Shown here: piece after piece, positions 12,643 through 23,248 of the stretch
Numbering within the stretch: the first letter of the stretch is position 1
How the letters are laid out: the number at the start of each line of letters is the position of its first letter
From: Branchiostoma floridae
Lineage: Eukaryota > Chordata > Leptocardii > Amphioxiformes > Branchiostomatidae
Assembly (NCBI RefSeq): GCF_000003815.2
Contig: NC_049985.1
Location: 20,012,079 to 20,076,078 of the forward strand
Reading direction: 5' to 3'
Length of the DNA: 64,000 nucleotides
Program-made: the position numbers and the translations under genes
The notes under the pieces: model-generated
What the model was told of the DNA's origin: nothing
The model's input: the letters and a program-made list of their open reading frames with translations, nothing else
Databases searched by the model: none

Positions 12643-12684
12643 ACAAAACGATTATGCCTTCACATGAAAACAGTCTGGGGAACG
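12643..12684 (+). other. candidate 42-nt exon upstream of the receptor exon
   Basis: A strong acceptor (GTTTCCTTTTCCTCTAG) is followed after 42 nt by a consensus donor (ACG|GTGAGT). The length is a multiple of three and two frames are open. It might be a 5' leader exon of the receptor or part of another transcript. No transcript evidence is available. Confidence 0.25.
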
Positions 12685-12736
12685 GTGAGTAGGAGTAGGC
12701 TCGGCATTTAGTGATGTGACGCGTAGCGGACGGCCC

Positions 12737-12813
12737 GACGTCATGACGTCAGTACCTGGCGCGCCTCATTGGCAATCCGGTCTTATATGTACCACCGCCG
12801 CCTCTACATAAAG
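12737..12813 (+). promoter_or_regulatory. candidate core promoter of the prokineticin-receptor-like gene
   Basis: A GC-rich patch just upstream of the receptor ATG holds a full CRE palindrome TGACGTCA (12744-12751) abutting a second GACGTCA (12737-12743). It also has an inverted CCAAT box (ATTGGC, 12768-12773) and two TATA-like stretches: TTATATG at 12783 and ACATAAAG at 12806. Spacing from these to the ATG at 12872 would suit a 5' UTR of about 35-60 nt. Function is inferred from motifs only. Confidence 0.5.
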
Positions 12814-12871
12814 CACTGCTCTCACAGCACCACACAGAAGTTCGCGGCGTTGCCAGCACGCCGTAATTACG

Positions 12872-13392
12872 ATGAACGCGTCTCAACACAACGAATCTGA
12901 GCTGGACAATGGCTACGCCAGTCCTACTGACATCGTCTTACCAACTTCTCTTATTTTGACCGTAGCGATGAACGCCACTGACTATCCCGAAGATGAGGTG
13001 GGTTCGGAGTGGAGCGCCATGTACCCTGACATCAACCCGGACAACGACAGCAACTCCCTGGTCAACAACTTCAACGATGACGCCTTCAAGATCGCCATAG
13101 GGTTCCTGCTGACCCTCATCATGCTGGTGTGCGGGGTGGGCAACTTCCTCCTCATGGTGGTCATCGCACGGTACAAGCAGATGCGCACGGTCACCAATCT
13201 GCTCATAGCTAACCTGTCACTGTCTGACTTCCTGGTGGCCCTTCTGTGCGTCCCGTTCATCATGGACTATTATGTGGTGAGGGTGGCCCACTCCTGGAAG
13301 TACGGAGACAACACCTGCATGGTGGTCAACTACGTCCGCACCGCCTCACTATACGTCTCCACCAACGCTCTACTGGTCATCGCCCTCGACAG
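12872..13392 (+). CDS. prokineticin-receptor-like GPCR, first coding exon
   Basis: Plasma-membrane seven-helix receptor of the rhodopsin class; vertebrate prokineticin receptors bind secreted prokineticins and couple to Gq. The exon gives 173 residues plus two bases. Residues 1-73 are an acidic extracellular tail with four N-glycosylation sequons (NAS, NES, NAT, NDS). TM1 lies near 74-100 with GNF, TM2 near 108-132 with [15 protein letters not shown], followed by MDYYVVR. A conserved TM3 cysteine and [15 protein letters not shown] follow. The strings LIANL.SDFLVA, MDYYVVR and [10 protein letters not shown] are hallmarks of prokineticin receptors, so I prefer this over NPY, tachykinin or orexin receptors. 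The frame runs on to 13825, but GACAG|GTTAGA at 13392 is a phase-2 donor inside the DRY arginine codon. This is where vertebrate prokineticin receptor genes carry their coding intron. After it the frame is only microsatellite. Exon 2 (TM4-TM7) was not found in the window. The start is the first ATG after the promoter motifs. Confidence 0.9.
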
Positions 13393-13446
13393 GTTAGAAA
13401 GAAACGATTCACATCCTAATCCCTCCCCCTTCCTTTCCGTCATTCA

Positions 13447-13458
13447 TACACACACATA

Positions 13459-13549
<91 letters not shown>
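13447..13549. repeat. (CA)n microsatellite in intron 1
   Basis: About 50 CA units with few interruptions, starting 55 bp after the receptor splice donor. Confidence 0.98.
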
Positions 13550-13551
<2 letters not shown>

Positions 13552-13574
13552 TCACAATCACTGCTTCATCCACC

Positions 13575-13780
13575 CAGTCACTCACTCCTTCACTCAATCA
13601 GTCGCTCAGTCAGTCACTCCTTCAGTCAGTCAGTCAGTCACTCCTTCTCTCAGTCACTCAGTCACTCAGTCACTCACTCAGTCACTCATTCACTCATTCA
13701 CTCGCTCACTCGCTCACTCACTCACTCACTCACTCACTCACTCACTCACTCACTCACTCACTCACTCACTCACTCACTCA
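13575..13780. repeat. (TCAC/TCAG)n microsatellite
   Basis: About 50 tetranucleotide units. The first part mixes TCAG and TCCT variants; the last ~80 bp is pure TCAC, which suggests recent expansion at the 3' side. Confidence 0.97.
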
Positions 13781-14114
13781 CCCACCGACATTTGCCATTG
13801 TTGCGGGCATACAAGACTATTATAAGACCTCAACTTTGAGCTGATAGTAACTATGGTTTTCCAACATTAGAACAATCTCCACTTTAGACATATTCGTGTC
13901 TGAGCATGTTACCTTTGCTGATCGCTATGCACATCATTGAATACACAGACGTGCTTCGCCTGCTGGGTCTGATAGTCCTCACTCTTAGTGAGCAATTAAG
14001 CTCAATCATTATGTTTTTAACTTAGGGTGAATAGATGGTGTTACTATGCAACCCGTAACCTTGGAGTGGCCTACGTGCCACACCTTGAAATGACCTTCAG
14101 GTCTTGTTACGTGG

Positions 14115-14630
14115 TGAGTAGAGGTGGATACTGGTATAGCGTACCGGTACGAAACCGATTTTCCGTGTTGGACCGGTCCGAAAAAGACGGACTTGAAAAA
14201 AATCACTGGACCGGATGTTGGGCCTATTAGAAAATGAACATATTATACCGACAGGCATTCACGTGCTTTGGGGGCATTCAGGTCTAAGAAAATAACAAGA
14301 GCGAATAAGAGGAGAGTTGATAGTCATCGGTACCAAGTTTCTACAGTCATATTTGGTGTAAAACAGAATCAGTTAGTATTGTTTACAGTTTGAAGGTAGG
14401 ATTTTGATACGCCAATGGACGTCAGATACTCCACCAAACAGATTCCTTTGTAGCGGAATGGACCATTGTTTGGAATATCGCCCATTCATGAATTTATCAA
14501 TTATGATTTAAGATGATAAGGTAATAAGGTGATTAGGCCCAGGTTCAGGTCCGGACATGGACCTGATCTTCTTGACCTGAACCTTACCTGTACCTGAGGT
14601 TTCCGTACGGGTACCCACCCCTAGTGGTCA
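14115..14630. mobile_element. MITE-like repeat with GGTACC/GGTCC-rich ends
   Basis: The left end reads AGAGGTGGATAC and the right end GGGTACCCACCCCT, an imperfect inverted pair. The interior carries GGACCGG, and CAGGTCC/GGACCTG palindromes similar to those inside the MITEs at 46923 and 51695. The exact borders and target duplication are uncertain. Confidence 0.4.
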
Positions 14631-14639
14631 CAATTAAGT

Positions 14640-15470
14640 AAAAAAAAAAACTCGTCAAACTTGATTTGGTAGCATTCCAATCATTTATGTTACATACCTT
14701 CTTGTAGGCGAGTGTAATGAATTACTGCAAGCGAGGCTTATGCCTTTTCTTCGACCTAGCAATCGATTTCTGCTCTGAAGTAGGCACCAGCGCTAGCACA
14801 ATCAACACCTGTTCAACATAATGAAGAGTCACCCTAAAATAAGCTACAAACATCTGTTTCGTGGCGTGTTTTCGTTGGACTCAGAACCAATAGGTCAGAG
14901 GTTAAACGTTTTGCCCTTCGGAAAGGCATTTACATGATAATCCCACATGACGGTGGAATGACTTCCTTTTGACTAATCAGTCACAAATGTGCGAAAGCAC
15001 ACGGATTTGGTGTGTCGTAAATGCCAACCTCTGCACATTTGCCACAAAGAGCCGTTATTTGTAGCGACGCCTCGGGGGCGGTTGCATTCTTTATACTATT
15101 ACCATCACTTTAAAACAATCTCAAAAATTGCACGAATACAATCCCTTGGGAAAAAAGTGTTAACATCTAAGCTTTTAATCACTTATTGCTGGCAATAAAA
15201 GGACTAAGAACACTATATCAAAGCGTTAATATTTACAGGTTTGCGATAGCAGAACCTGTATTGTTTTCGTTGCCGTCCGTACTTGGGCGCCGCCATAAAG
15301 CGCCGCCGTAATGTCTCAAAGGAGTGCTGTGTTTCGTCCCAAGGGGATGATGCATGATGGGCAGTGATGTCGTCATTTTGACGTGTCAATGATTTAAGCT
15401 TGTTGCTGCAGACTTGTCGCAAAATATACAGGGACGACAGCCGCACAACAATGAATCATTGAATGATTAG
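14640..15470. other. no recognised gene
   Basis: Only short unsupported frames are seen. Confidence 0.4.
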
Positions 15471-15479
15471 ACTGAAATT

Positions 15480-15745
15480 GGTCTGTAGTTGCTACAACTG
15501 GTTTTGTCCCCATCTTCAAACAAAGGTGTTACTTAATTGGGTCTCTTCCAGTCCTTTGGAACTTCGCCTGTAGAGAAGGATAGGTTGTAAATGTGAGACT
15601 CAGTGAGTGAGAGGTCCTGTTATGACTAGGCAAGCATGTCGGATGAACTTACTGCTCACTCCATCCAGACCAGTGCTTTTTCCCAAAGGAATGTTCATGA
15701 GCTGCTTGTATGTGAACTCAGTGGAGATGTTTGTGAATTTAAAAG
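15480..15745 (-). pseudogene. non-LTR reverse transcriptase fragment (fingers), decayed
   Basis: Read on minus, the conceptual product contains IPLGKSTGLDGVSS, then KFIRHACLVITGPL, then STGEVPKDWKR, LFEDGDK and NYRP. These match the region just before and at the start of the RT domain in CR1/Jockey-group elements (the G.STGLDG box, the P..WK box and the GDK..NYRP box). Two in-frame stops interrupt it, so it cannot encode a protein. Palm motifs are missing and no flanking duplication was recognised. It is too broken to appear as an open frame. Confidence 0.8.
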
Positions 15746-16540
15746 AAAACTGTGCGGGTCCTAAGACTGCTTAAGCACCAGTGAACGCTGCAGCCAGTTT
15801 GGAGCCAATTGAAGTAAAATAGGTGTTAATTTTTGTCGCAGTACTTTTTTTCTTGTTGTTTAGGGAAATTAACAGGTTTTTGTTTGGCTTGACGCTGCAA
15901 GAGTGTTTTTAGTGTGGCCCAGATACATATTAGGAGAAACACAGGATTAGACTGTGGGCATACTCGTAGATGTGCTGTGATATGGTGACACATGTGGAAA
16001 TTTGATGACAAAACGTTTTATTATATCTGACAGCCAATATTTGTGAAAATCGATTTTTGGCAGTTCCTTAATGAAAAATCGGTTTATCAAATGCTCGGTT
16101 ATAATTACCTCAAACCCATCAGAAACATCCACCTACTCAGCAGTTCAGATATTGCAATAGAAACAAGTAGATGAAATGGTGTTGTGAGTTAGTGCGTGGC
16201 GCCACGGCTGTCATAACAAAAAGAAGGGTTGGAACGACAGCAACTCACCTACCGAGTTCTCAACCGGTGGTTAATACATCTGGCTGGAAATGCTGTCACC
16301 ATGTACGCCTGATGTGGACCTGACATCTCCGTATGGATATGTAGCCACCGTTGGGTTTCGAATCGTTTTTCAATTTGTTAAGTTACTGGTGACATTTTGT
16401 TACCTTTTACAGTGCTCTTCCAAATGTTGCTTTATTTTCGTCTGGCTTTACGTACACATCTACAAAAAGTAATAGTCATTTTTATAATATAATCAAACAT
16501 TCTTGGGTCCACCTTTATACATTGATACTTTGATTAAAAA

Positions 16541-19040
16541 CTAGAGTTCGACGAACACATCTCTTCGCCAAATAATCATGCCATTATTTATGTATTACTA
16601 AATAGTTCCTACCTCATAAGCAAATGGCTGCATGAACTGTGTTCCTCACAAACCCACAAATAATACCAAAACAAGACCTCATTGTACACAGATGACCTGA
16701 TAGCATCCCTGGTCAATCAGAATTTCATGCTTGTCAGTGCGTCCAGCTCACAAGCCTCCTCCAGCAAAACATCTGTGAAACAGCTGTGTCCATAGATATA
16801 GGTCAAAATGAGATACAAATGTATATAGAAAACAGTTAATTTCTGTTAATTGGCCACTGATTACAATTAAATGCATCTTTCCATGTAGATTATTATCTTA
16901 AGTACCTTTCAGCCAAAAGCAATGCAAACAAGTTTGAAAGTCCTATCATGGAATTCAGTGGATTTCTGAACTTTCCTCATTAATTATGCAAATTAGCTAT
17001 TCATTTGCATAATTAGTATTACATTATGTAAGTCATCACTTAGGCTATCTGCCACTCAAAAATCACGGACTACAGCATGTTCAGAACACGAGATGTCAAA
17101 AATGGAAGTTTTGCTGCAGTACCTTAGGAAGCCGCTAGGGGGCCAATATCATACTCGACCTTCGTTTTCCTGACCCCTACCCACCTACCAAATATTATCA
17201 GGATCCTTTCGATGCTTCTCGAGTTATGCATCCCACAAACAAACAGACGCGCACATTCGGCCCGCTACCGTCCTAACGAAAAATGCTACACCAACTATTT
17301 TCGTACACAACCTTTCTTTTTGCAACCGCTACTAAAATACCAAATACAGTCAAACCTGCCCAAGACGACCACCCGGGGGACCGGCAAAAAGTGGTCGATT
17401 TGGACAGGTGGTCACTGAGAAGAGTATCGACTCAAAACATGCCTTATGCAAAGTATAAATAGTTTCCGATGTGTTTAATGGCAAATAGCAAGTACACTGC
17501 ACGCACGCAAAGATGCGAGGTATTTAATGTCAAATACAACACACACACTGTAAATTGTAAATTTAACCCCAAGCTCTTATCGAGCTTTTATACGATACAG
17601 TGCTTTAAAGCTCAATATTTGTACACTAACGTTTTAGACAGTAAGGGAACTTTCATGCTGTCAGTTACCATACAAGCCTTTATGTGTCGCTGTGTTCTTA
17701 ATCGCCGTATCTAAAATAACTACGGTGCACCTTTCGAATTCTATGCCCGGTACGTCCCAATAGCGTACTTACCCAAGGGTGAATGTACAGTACAGTTGGA
17801 CAAAAGTACTCACACAGATCTTTCTTAAAAAGGTATGAGCTACACAGATCTTCCTTACAAATTTCCTCCGATATTACAGTAGACTGTCTCATTGACCCAC
17901 CCATTGACCACCGCAATCTTTATTCTAAACATAACATCATACTGGCAGTCAAAATCCGACGCAAACTGGTCGATTTCGGCACAAAATCGTGCTAGTTATC
18001 ATCAAAAATCTATGAAAACCTCAATTTTGAAAATGATGCGGTCGTTAAGGGGCCCAATTTGGGCCGGTCGCGGTCGCGTTGGACAGGTGGTCGTTGAGAA
18101 AAGGTCGCTTAATGCTTACGTCAATAGGAAAATAAATCGGGACCGAGAAAAAGCGGTCGAAATGGCCAGGTGGTCGCTGAGAAGAGGTGGTCGCTCGGGC
18201 AGGTTTGACTGTATCATCAAAATCCGTACACAGCTTCTTAAGTTATATGCTGTTGGCATGGATTTATGAACTTTCCTCATTAATTATGCAAATTAACTGC
18301 TGATTTGCATAATTAGTATAACATTGTTTACGTCATCACTCATTCTATCTACATACCAAAAATCCTGATGATCCGTCACCACGTTCTCAAGTTATTCTCG
18401 TTCAAAGTTTGAAAGGAAATCGGTACCTGCAGCTCCGAAAAAGCCGCTAGGGGGTCCAAACTCACAGCACTTACTCTCTGCCCCAAGGGCTATCTACCAC
18501 TCAAAAATCATGACCACAGTATGTCCAGAACACGAAGTGTCAAAATTAAAAGTTATGCTGCAGTACCTTAGGCAGTTACTAGGGGGCCCATTATCGAACT
18601 TGACCCTCGTTTTTCTGACCCCCACCCACCTACCAAATATCATCCGGATCCTCTATTGGTAGAAGGGACGAATCTTACATACAGACAAACGCACTTACAT
18701 ACAAATCCCGCTACAGCACCGTAGGTAAGAGCCAGGTAAACATTTTCGCACTTGACCTTCCTCTCCAAAACCGCTACACACCTTCCAAGTATCGTGAAAA
18801 TCGTCTAGCTGCATTCTGACTTATGCTGCCCAAAACAAACCGCAAAAAGTATACCAAGCTCGCTGCAGTACCGTAGGAAAACGCCAGGTAAACCATTTTC
18901 GAACTTGGTATTCCTTTCGACAATCGCTACACACCTACCAAAAATCACAAAGTTCCATCCACAATTTCTCGAGTTATATGCTGTTGACCTACATACAGAC
19001 CCAAGTCGACAAAAACATACTCTTCTTGGCGAAGAGAATG
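16541..19040 (-). mobile_element. Helentron-like element, family B, split by a MITE
   Basis: Read on minus, the 3' end is CTAG (16541-16544) next to an AGTTCGACGAAC-like hairpin and a subterminal CTCTTCGCCAA. The other end at 19021-19036 carries the inverse TTGGCGAAGAG within a hairpin. The interior repeats blocks with ATTATGCAAAT...ATTTGCATAATT, CTGCAGTACC, CCGCTAGGGGG and CCCACCCACCTACCAAATAT. Removing the pogo-like MITE at 17347-18211 leaves about 1.63 kb. There is no coding capacity. The same interior recurs at 42350-42700, 46010-46915, 47330-47545 and 63480-64000. Confidence 0.55.
17347..18211 (-). mobile_element. pogo/Tigger-like MITE, copy 2
   Basis: The ends are CAGTCAAACCTGCCC and GGGCAGGTTTGACTG, flanked by TA on both sides. 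Subterminal GACCACC-type motifs occur at both ends. The interior is collinear, inverted, with copy 1 at 5412-6814 but lacks copy 1's inserted block. It sits inside the family B Helentron-like element, so it is younger than that element. There is no transposase. Confidence 0.8.
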
Positions 19041-19729
19041 AATACAGCACTCGTCATACTATCACCATTATCCTAGAACAATGACGTCCAAAGGGACACC
19101 TGGGCATCTCATATCTGTCAATGTCGGCTTCACCCCATGAGCTTTACATTATCCGCTGCCAACAACGAAGCAATTTTCACTGAATCTTCTTACATAAAGT
19201 GAAAGTACCTCTACCAGCAATGCATTTAGAGGTGACTGTTCCATCTCATATCTCATCACACACTCCAAGAGTCCTACGCCATGTTATCTATCAGGAGTCC
19301 TCTTCTTAAACGACAAACAGGATGCATTCTCATTCGTCAATGTTCTACAATCAATGAGCCGAATCTCGGCAAATTCAGACGTTGAATCATGCGCAATGAA
19401 TATTCATAAGCTTGCCTGATTTGCCGTATCCTGGTTCCCGGCCAATCAGATTACAGTTTGATATACTCATGAACTTGTCTTATTTTTCGAGTCCTAGTCT
19501 TAAACCATCGTGGCCGTTAAAATCTAATAGATATCACCTAAGTTCTGATTGGCTAACAGCTGGAGATGATATATTGAAAACGACCAGCAGCAGGCTCCGT
19601 TATCAGGATCAGGGACTGTATGTTTTCCAGGGCCTGGCAGATGGGGAAATGTAAACGCATGCGGAAGCGTGTCCTTATGTGGTGGGTCCCAGGCGACCAA
19701 AGACTAAAATATCACTCTTGAGCTTTCAG

Positions 19730-19815
19730 CGTTTGGCCAGAATGTATCACCTTCACCCTGATGTGCAATTCTCCAAGTCGAGTAACGCTAAAAGCAGAGG
19801 CGCAGGAAGCCGAGC
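19730..19815 (+). other. candidate 86-nt internal exon
   Basis: An acceptor (CTTGAGCTTTCAG) and a strong donor (GAGC|GTAAGT) bracket 86 nt that are open in two frames, one of them reading VWPECITFTL. No family is recognised and there is no partner exon in view. It could be chance. Confidence 0.2.
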
Positions 19816-20339
19816 GTAAGTGCCATGCCTTGACCTTCCTACTTTCGGGCTGGAATGAAGTGACATCCGTGCGTAGTTTTACAAACATTTGGTAATTTAC
19901 CTATAGTGTATGAGCGAGGCGTTATAACCCTGTTTAGGTGGGAGTATAAATTTCCACGCTTTGTGTTCAGCTCGTTTATTCTTGTTCTTGTTCTAAATGT
20001 ATAGCTTCAGAGACTGTCTAAGTTGACTAAGTTTATATTTTTCCAGCGAAGACGCTGTTAACCCTTTTTAAGGATAAACTTAAACTTATGGATGAACAGA
20101 CCATAACAAGCGTTCGGAGACCTCAGACCTCCGTGAAATGGGTGATGGTGTAGTGGTTGGTGTGTGCTTTTTAGGCAACGTCTCGGGGCTAGCCTAATAG
20201 TTTAGTGTATGTCCGATTCGCAAAAATTCCCGGAATTCTACAGGCATTTTTCCGCACTTGCGTAGTTGCATCATCCCATTGTAGGGGTAGGGGATGAAGG
20301 ATTATCACGATATATGGAATGTAGATAGCTTTGGCGATG

Positions 20340-20517
20340 CCTTACATAATCAAATTGTTATCATAAAAATCAGAGGCTGTCAAACAGTGCCAACACACCA
20401 AGTATGAAACCAATTCACCTTGCCGTTCTTGAGTTATCTTGTTTACACACAGACACACAGACACACAGATAAACAGATACACAGATACACAGATACACAG
20501 ACAAACACAGGGTAAAA
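20340..20517 (-). mobile_element. family A Helentron-like fragment, left part
   Basis: It carries AAGTATGAAACCAATTC, GCCGTTCTTGAGTTA and an ACAGACACAC microsatellite, as in the family A element at 62780-63240. Its terminal hairpin (ACCTCCATGACATTTCATGGAGGT) is found at 22180-22204, on the far side of the nested element. Confidence 0.6.
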
Positions 20518-22174
20518 CTAGAAAGGCCGACATTTGCTTGAGAGCAAATACAGCATATTTCAGCCATTTCTCCCCCCTTGCAACAATAGCCTATTCCAAA
20601 ATCACCCATGTGCAAATAATGGAACACTTTTGCTTAAAATTCACTTCTACTAAGTGGGCTTTAGCCCAAAAATGAATCTTACAAAATCCCTGTGCAAGAA
20701 TGGACTCTTCCAGTGCACCCCATGTGAATTTGCACAATAGACCAGTCCAGAAATACTCCCACATGGTCTTTTGATTAAGCAACCCAGTCCAAAGTTGAAC
20801 TAAGCAAAAAAGGCATGAAAAGGTAAAATAGACCAGTGCAAAAACACTTCCGCTATAAATGGAATATTGAATCATCACCCGTCTAAAACTAAATTTGAAA
20901 ACGTCCCCCTCCGTGAAGAATTGACTCTTCTTGCGATGCCCCTGTGGTGCAGTCCAAAAATACATCCGCTAAAACTGGACTTAGACGTAATCACCAAAAC
21001 ATCCCCCTCCATGTAAGAATGGACTCTTCCAGCACACCATATGTAAAATGGCAAAATAGGCCAGTAAAACAATAACCACAATGAAACACTTTGACATAAT
21101 CACCCAAGTCCAAAACGATTTTTTTTAAATGCCCCCCCCTCCATACAAGAATGGACTCTTCCAGTACACCCCATCTAAAATTGCAAAATAGACCAGTTCA
21201 AAAATACTCCCACTGAGAGACTTTATATAATCAACAGTCCAAAGATGAATTTAAAAAAAAGTACCCCCTCCGTGCCAGAATGGACTCTACCAGATAACAC
21301 CAGGCTCACTGATTGGCTGCCAAAGCCCCTTCGGGATGTTAACTCAGGCTACGTGATTGGTTGCCTCTTTAATCAAGTTATTAGTGTATAGACATGTGTA
21401 CATGCTGTCTTTAGGTGGGAGGTCAACGACTTTGTCGACGAGGTCGTTGATCCCTCTGGCCAGTGGAAAATTACCAAACAAATCCCAAAATATATCATTT
21501 TTAAGTTGTTTATGCCAGAAATCATACATGGGTCATTTGAATAAATATCTAGTGCACCTATTTACCAAAATGTAGGTCATTTGGTTGTAAAACCAGGGAA
21601 CAGGAGCCAAAAGCGTAGGTTTTTGGTCAAACTATGGCCAAAAAATCCCAAAATTAAGCATTTTGCTGTACCGTATGCCAAAAGTGTTATTGAGTTCATG
21701 TACGCATATGTATATGGCACTCCTATACCAAATTTCAGGTCATTTGGTTGTAAAATGAGGGTATAGGAGACAAAAATGTCATTTTTTGGCAAAAAAATAG
21801 CAAAAAAAGGCAAAATTAAGCATTTTGTTGTACCGTATGCCAAAACTGTTAATGGATTTTTGTGGGCATATGATCAAGGCACCTCTGTACCAAATTTGAG
21901 GTCATTCGGCTGTAATACTAGGGTACAGGAGGCCAAAATGTACATAAAAATGGCAAAAAACATGAATAAAATCATTTTAAAGGCAGATATGGAAAAAATG
22001 AAAAAAAAACACCTAAGGGTATTGGTTCACTCTACCCTTGTGCCAAATTTCAAGTCAATTGGTCCAGGAACGACGGAGTTGATTCGATTTGAAGATTTGA
22101 CAGGAGAAAGAAAGAAAGAAAGAAACATTACGAATACAATATATTTCACCATACCTATGGTATGGCTGAAATAT
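20518..22174 (-). mobile_element. Helentron-like element E2 with two internal repeat arrays
   Basis: Read on minus, the 3' end is CTAG at 20518-20521, preceded by AAGGCCGAC and a hairpin TATTTGCTCTCAAGCAAAT-like stem, then a subterminal GGCTGAAATAT. The other end (22150-22174) carries the inverse ATATTTCAGCCATACC in a hairpin. Diverged repeats with AGAATGGACTCTTCCAG recur at roughly 100-210 bp spacing across 20690-21290. A second array with CCAAATTTCAGGTCATTTGGTTG lies at 21560-22080. A GAAA microsatellite precedes the hairpin. No protein is encoded. It interrupts a family A element. Confidence 0.65.
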
Positions 22175-22203
22175 AATAAAACCTCCATGACATTTCATGG
22201 AGG

Positions 22204-22474
22204 TTACAAGAAACAGCCATGACTTTAAGTACCAGAGTTACCAAGCTAGGATTGACGTCTTCAAAAACTGGTGGAATTCGTTATCACCAAGCACAGTAGG
22301 AGCATCTTCTCTGGATAGTTTTAAAGAACACTTGCAGATAGATGTGCAAAAGTTAGGTGTGACAGGTCGTTTCGTGTAATATAATCAGCTGCTGCCGCGT
22401 CGCGTGCCTGCGAAGCTGGTGTGTTACGCCAAAGGGCGGTCATACCGGCTATATAGATACAGATACAGATACAC
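22204..22474 (+). pseudogene. 3' end of a non-LTR retrotransposon
   Basis: The frame closing at 22379 contains VFKNWWNSLSPSTV and SSLDSFKEHL. This is the usual last coding segment of L2/CR1-like ORF2 proteins (the WNSL...S...FK box). The ~95-nt 3' UTR ends in AGATAC repeats. A related 3' end lies on minus at 51386-51478 with the same CAGCTGCTGCCGC, TGTGTT and GATACA features. The copy is strongly 5' truncated, starting directly after the Helentron-like hairpin. Confidence 0.7.
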
Positions 22475-22897
22475 AAAGTAGCCACTGCACAGACTAGTCA
22501 TTGTAAAGAATAGCAGTTGCAGAGGGTAGCCTCTGTAGCCATTACCCAGTTGGGTACGGAACAAACTAGCATCTACATGCTAAAACGGTCTTAAACAACA
22601 GCATAAACTAGCCACTACATCTCCTTGACCTTATTCCTCATGTCTTCTCGCTTGGTTGTCATTGGAATAATTCCCAAGCCCTGATCATTATGCATTTGCA
22701 AAGCCTATCGTTCACGAATCTCCCCATGTGTTTCGATGGTCAAGATATCTGTGCCGGCGTCTTTGCCAAAGGTTACCTAGCTGTCCCGCTGGCACCTGAA
22801 ACGCCTTTAATGCAAATTTTCGAGGGTCTCTGTGGCCTTTCGATGCTGTCGTTTTCACTCGCTAAGTTATCATTTTCTCCCATATGCTGGACATTAA

Positions 22898-23248
22898 AAG
22901 GCAACCTAAGCAATATCACATTGTTAAGAGTGGAAATATTCTGAATAAGGCAGTCTGTATGATATCTATTCCACTATTTTAGCACATTTACATCATTATT
23001 TCATAAATTGAGCCGTTAAAAACAGCGCGGGAATGAGTTGCGCAAGGATTCCGGATCAAGTCCTTATTTTGGGGAGTACAATGATAAGGAATATCCTCGT
23101 GCAATTTATCTCTGGGCTGTTTTTAACCGCTCAAAAAATCAAATTATGATGTAAATGTGAGAATACAATGCAGTAGAGGTCAATATCATGCAGATTGCCT
23201 TATTCAGAATATTTCCACTTTGACGCTGTAACATTGCTTAGGTTGCCT
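22898..23248. mobile_element. foldback MITE flanked by TTAA
   Basis: The arms begin AGGCAACCTAAGCAAT and are each about 135 bp, inverted, roughly 80 percent alike by eye. They share GTGGAAATATTCTGAATAAG and CACATTTACATCAT. TTAA lies at 22894-22897 and 23249-23252. The central region holds ATGAGTTGCGCAAGG. There is no coding sequence. Confidence 0.75.

Noticed and set aside
12982-13263. 93-codon minus frame opposite the receptor exon
   Set aside because: Shadow frame of the real coding strand.
13393-13825. Continuation of the receptor frame to a 317-residue protein
   Set aside because: After the donor at 13392 the frame translates CA and TCAC microsatellites (His/Thr and Ser/Leu/Thr repeats) and lacks TM4-TM7; it is intron.
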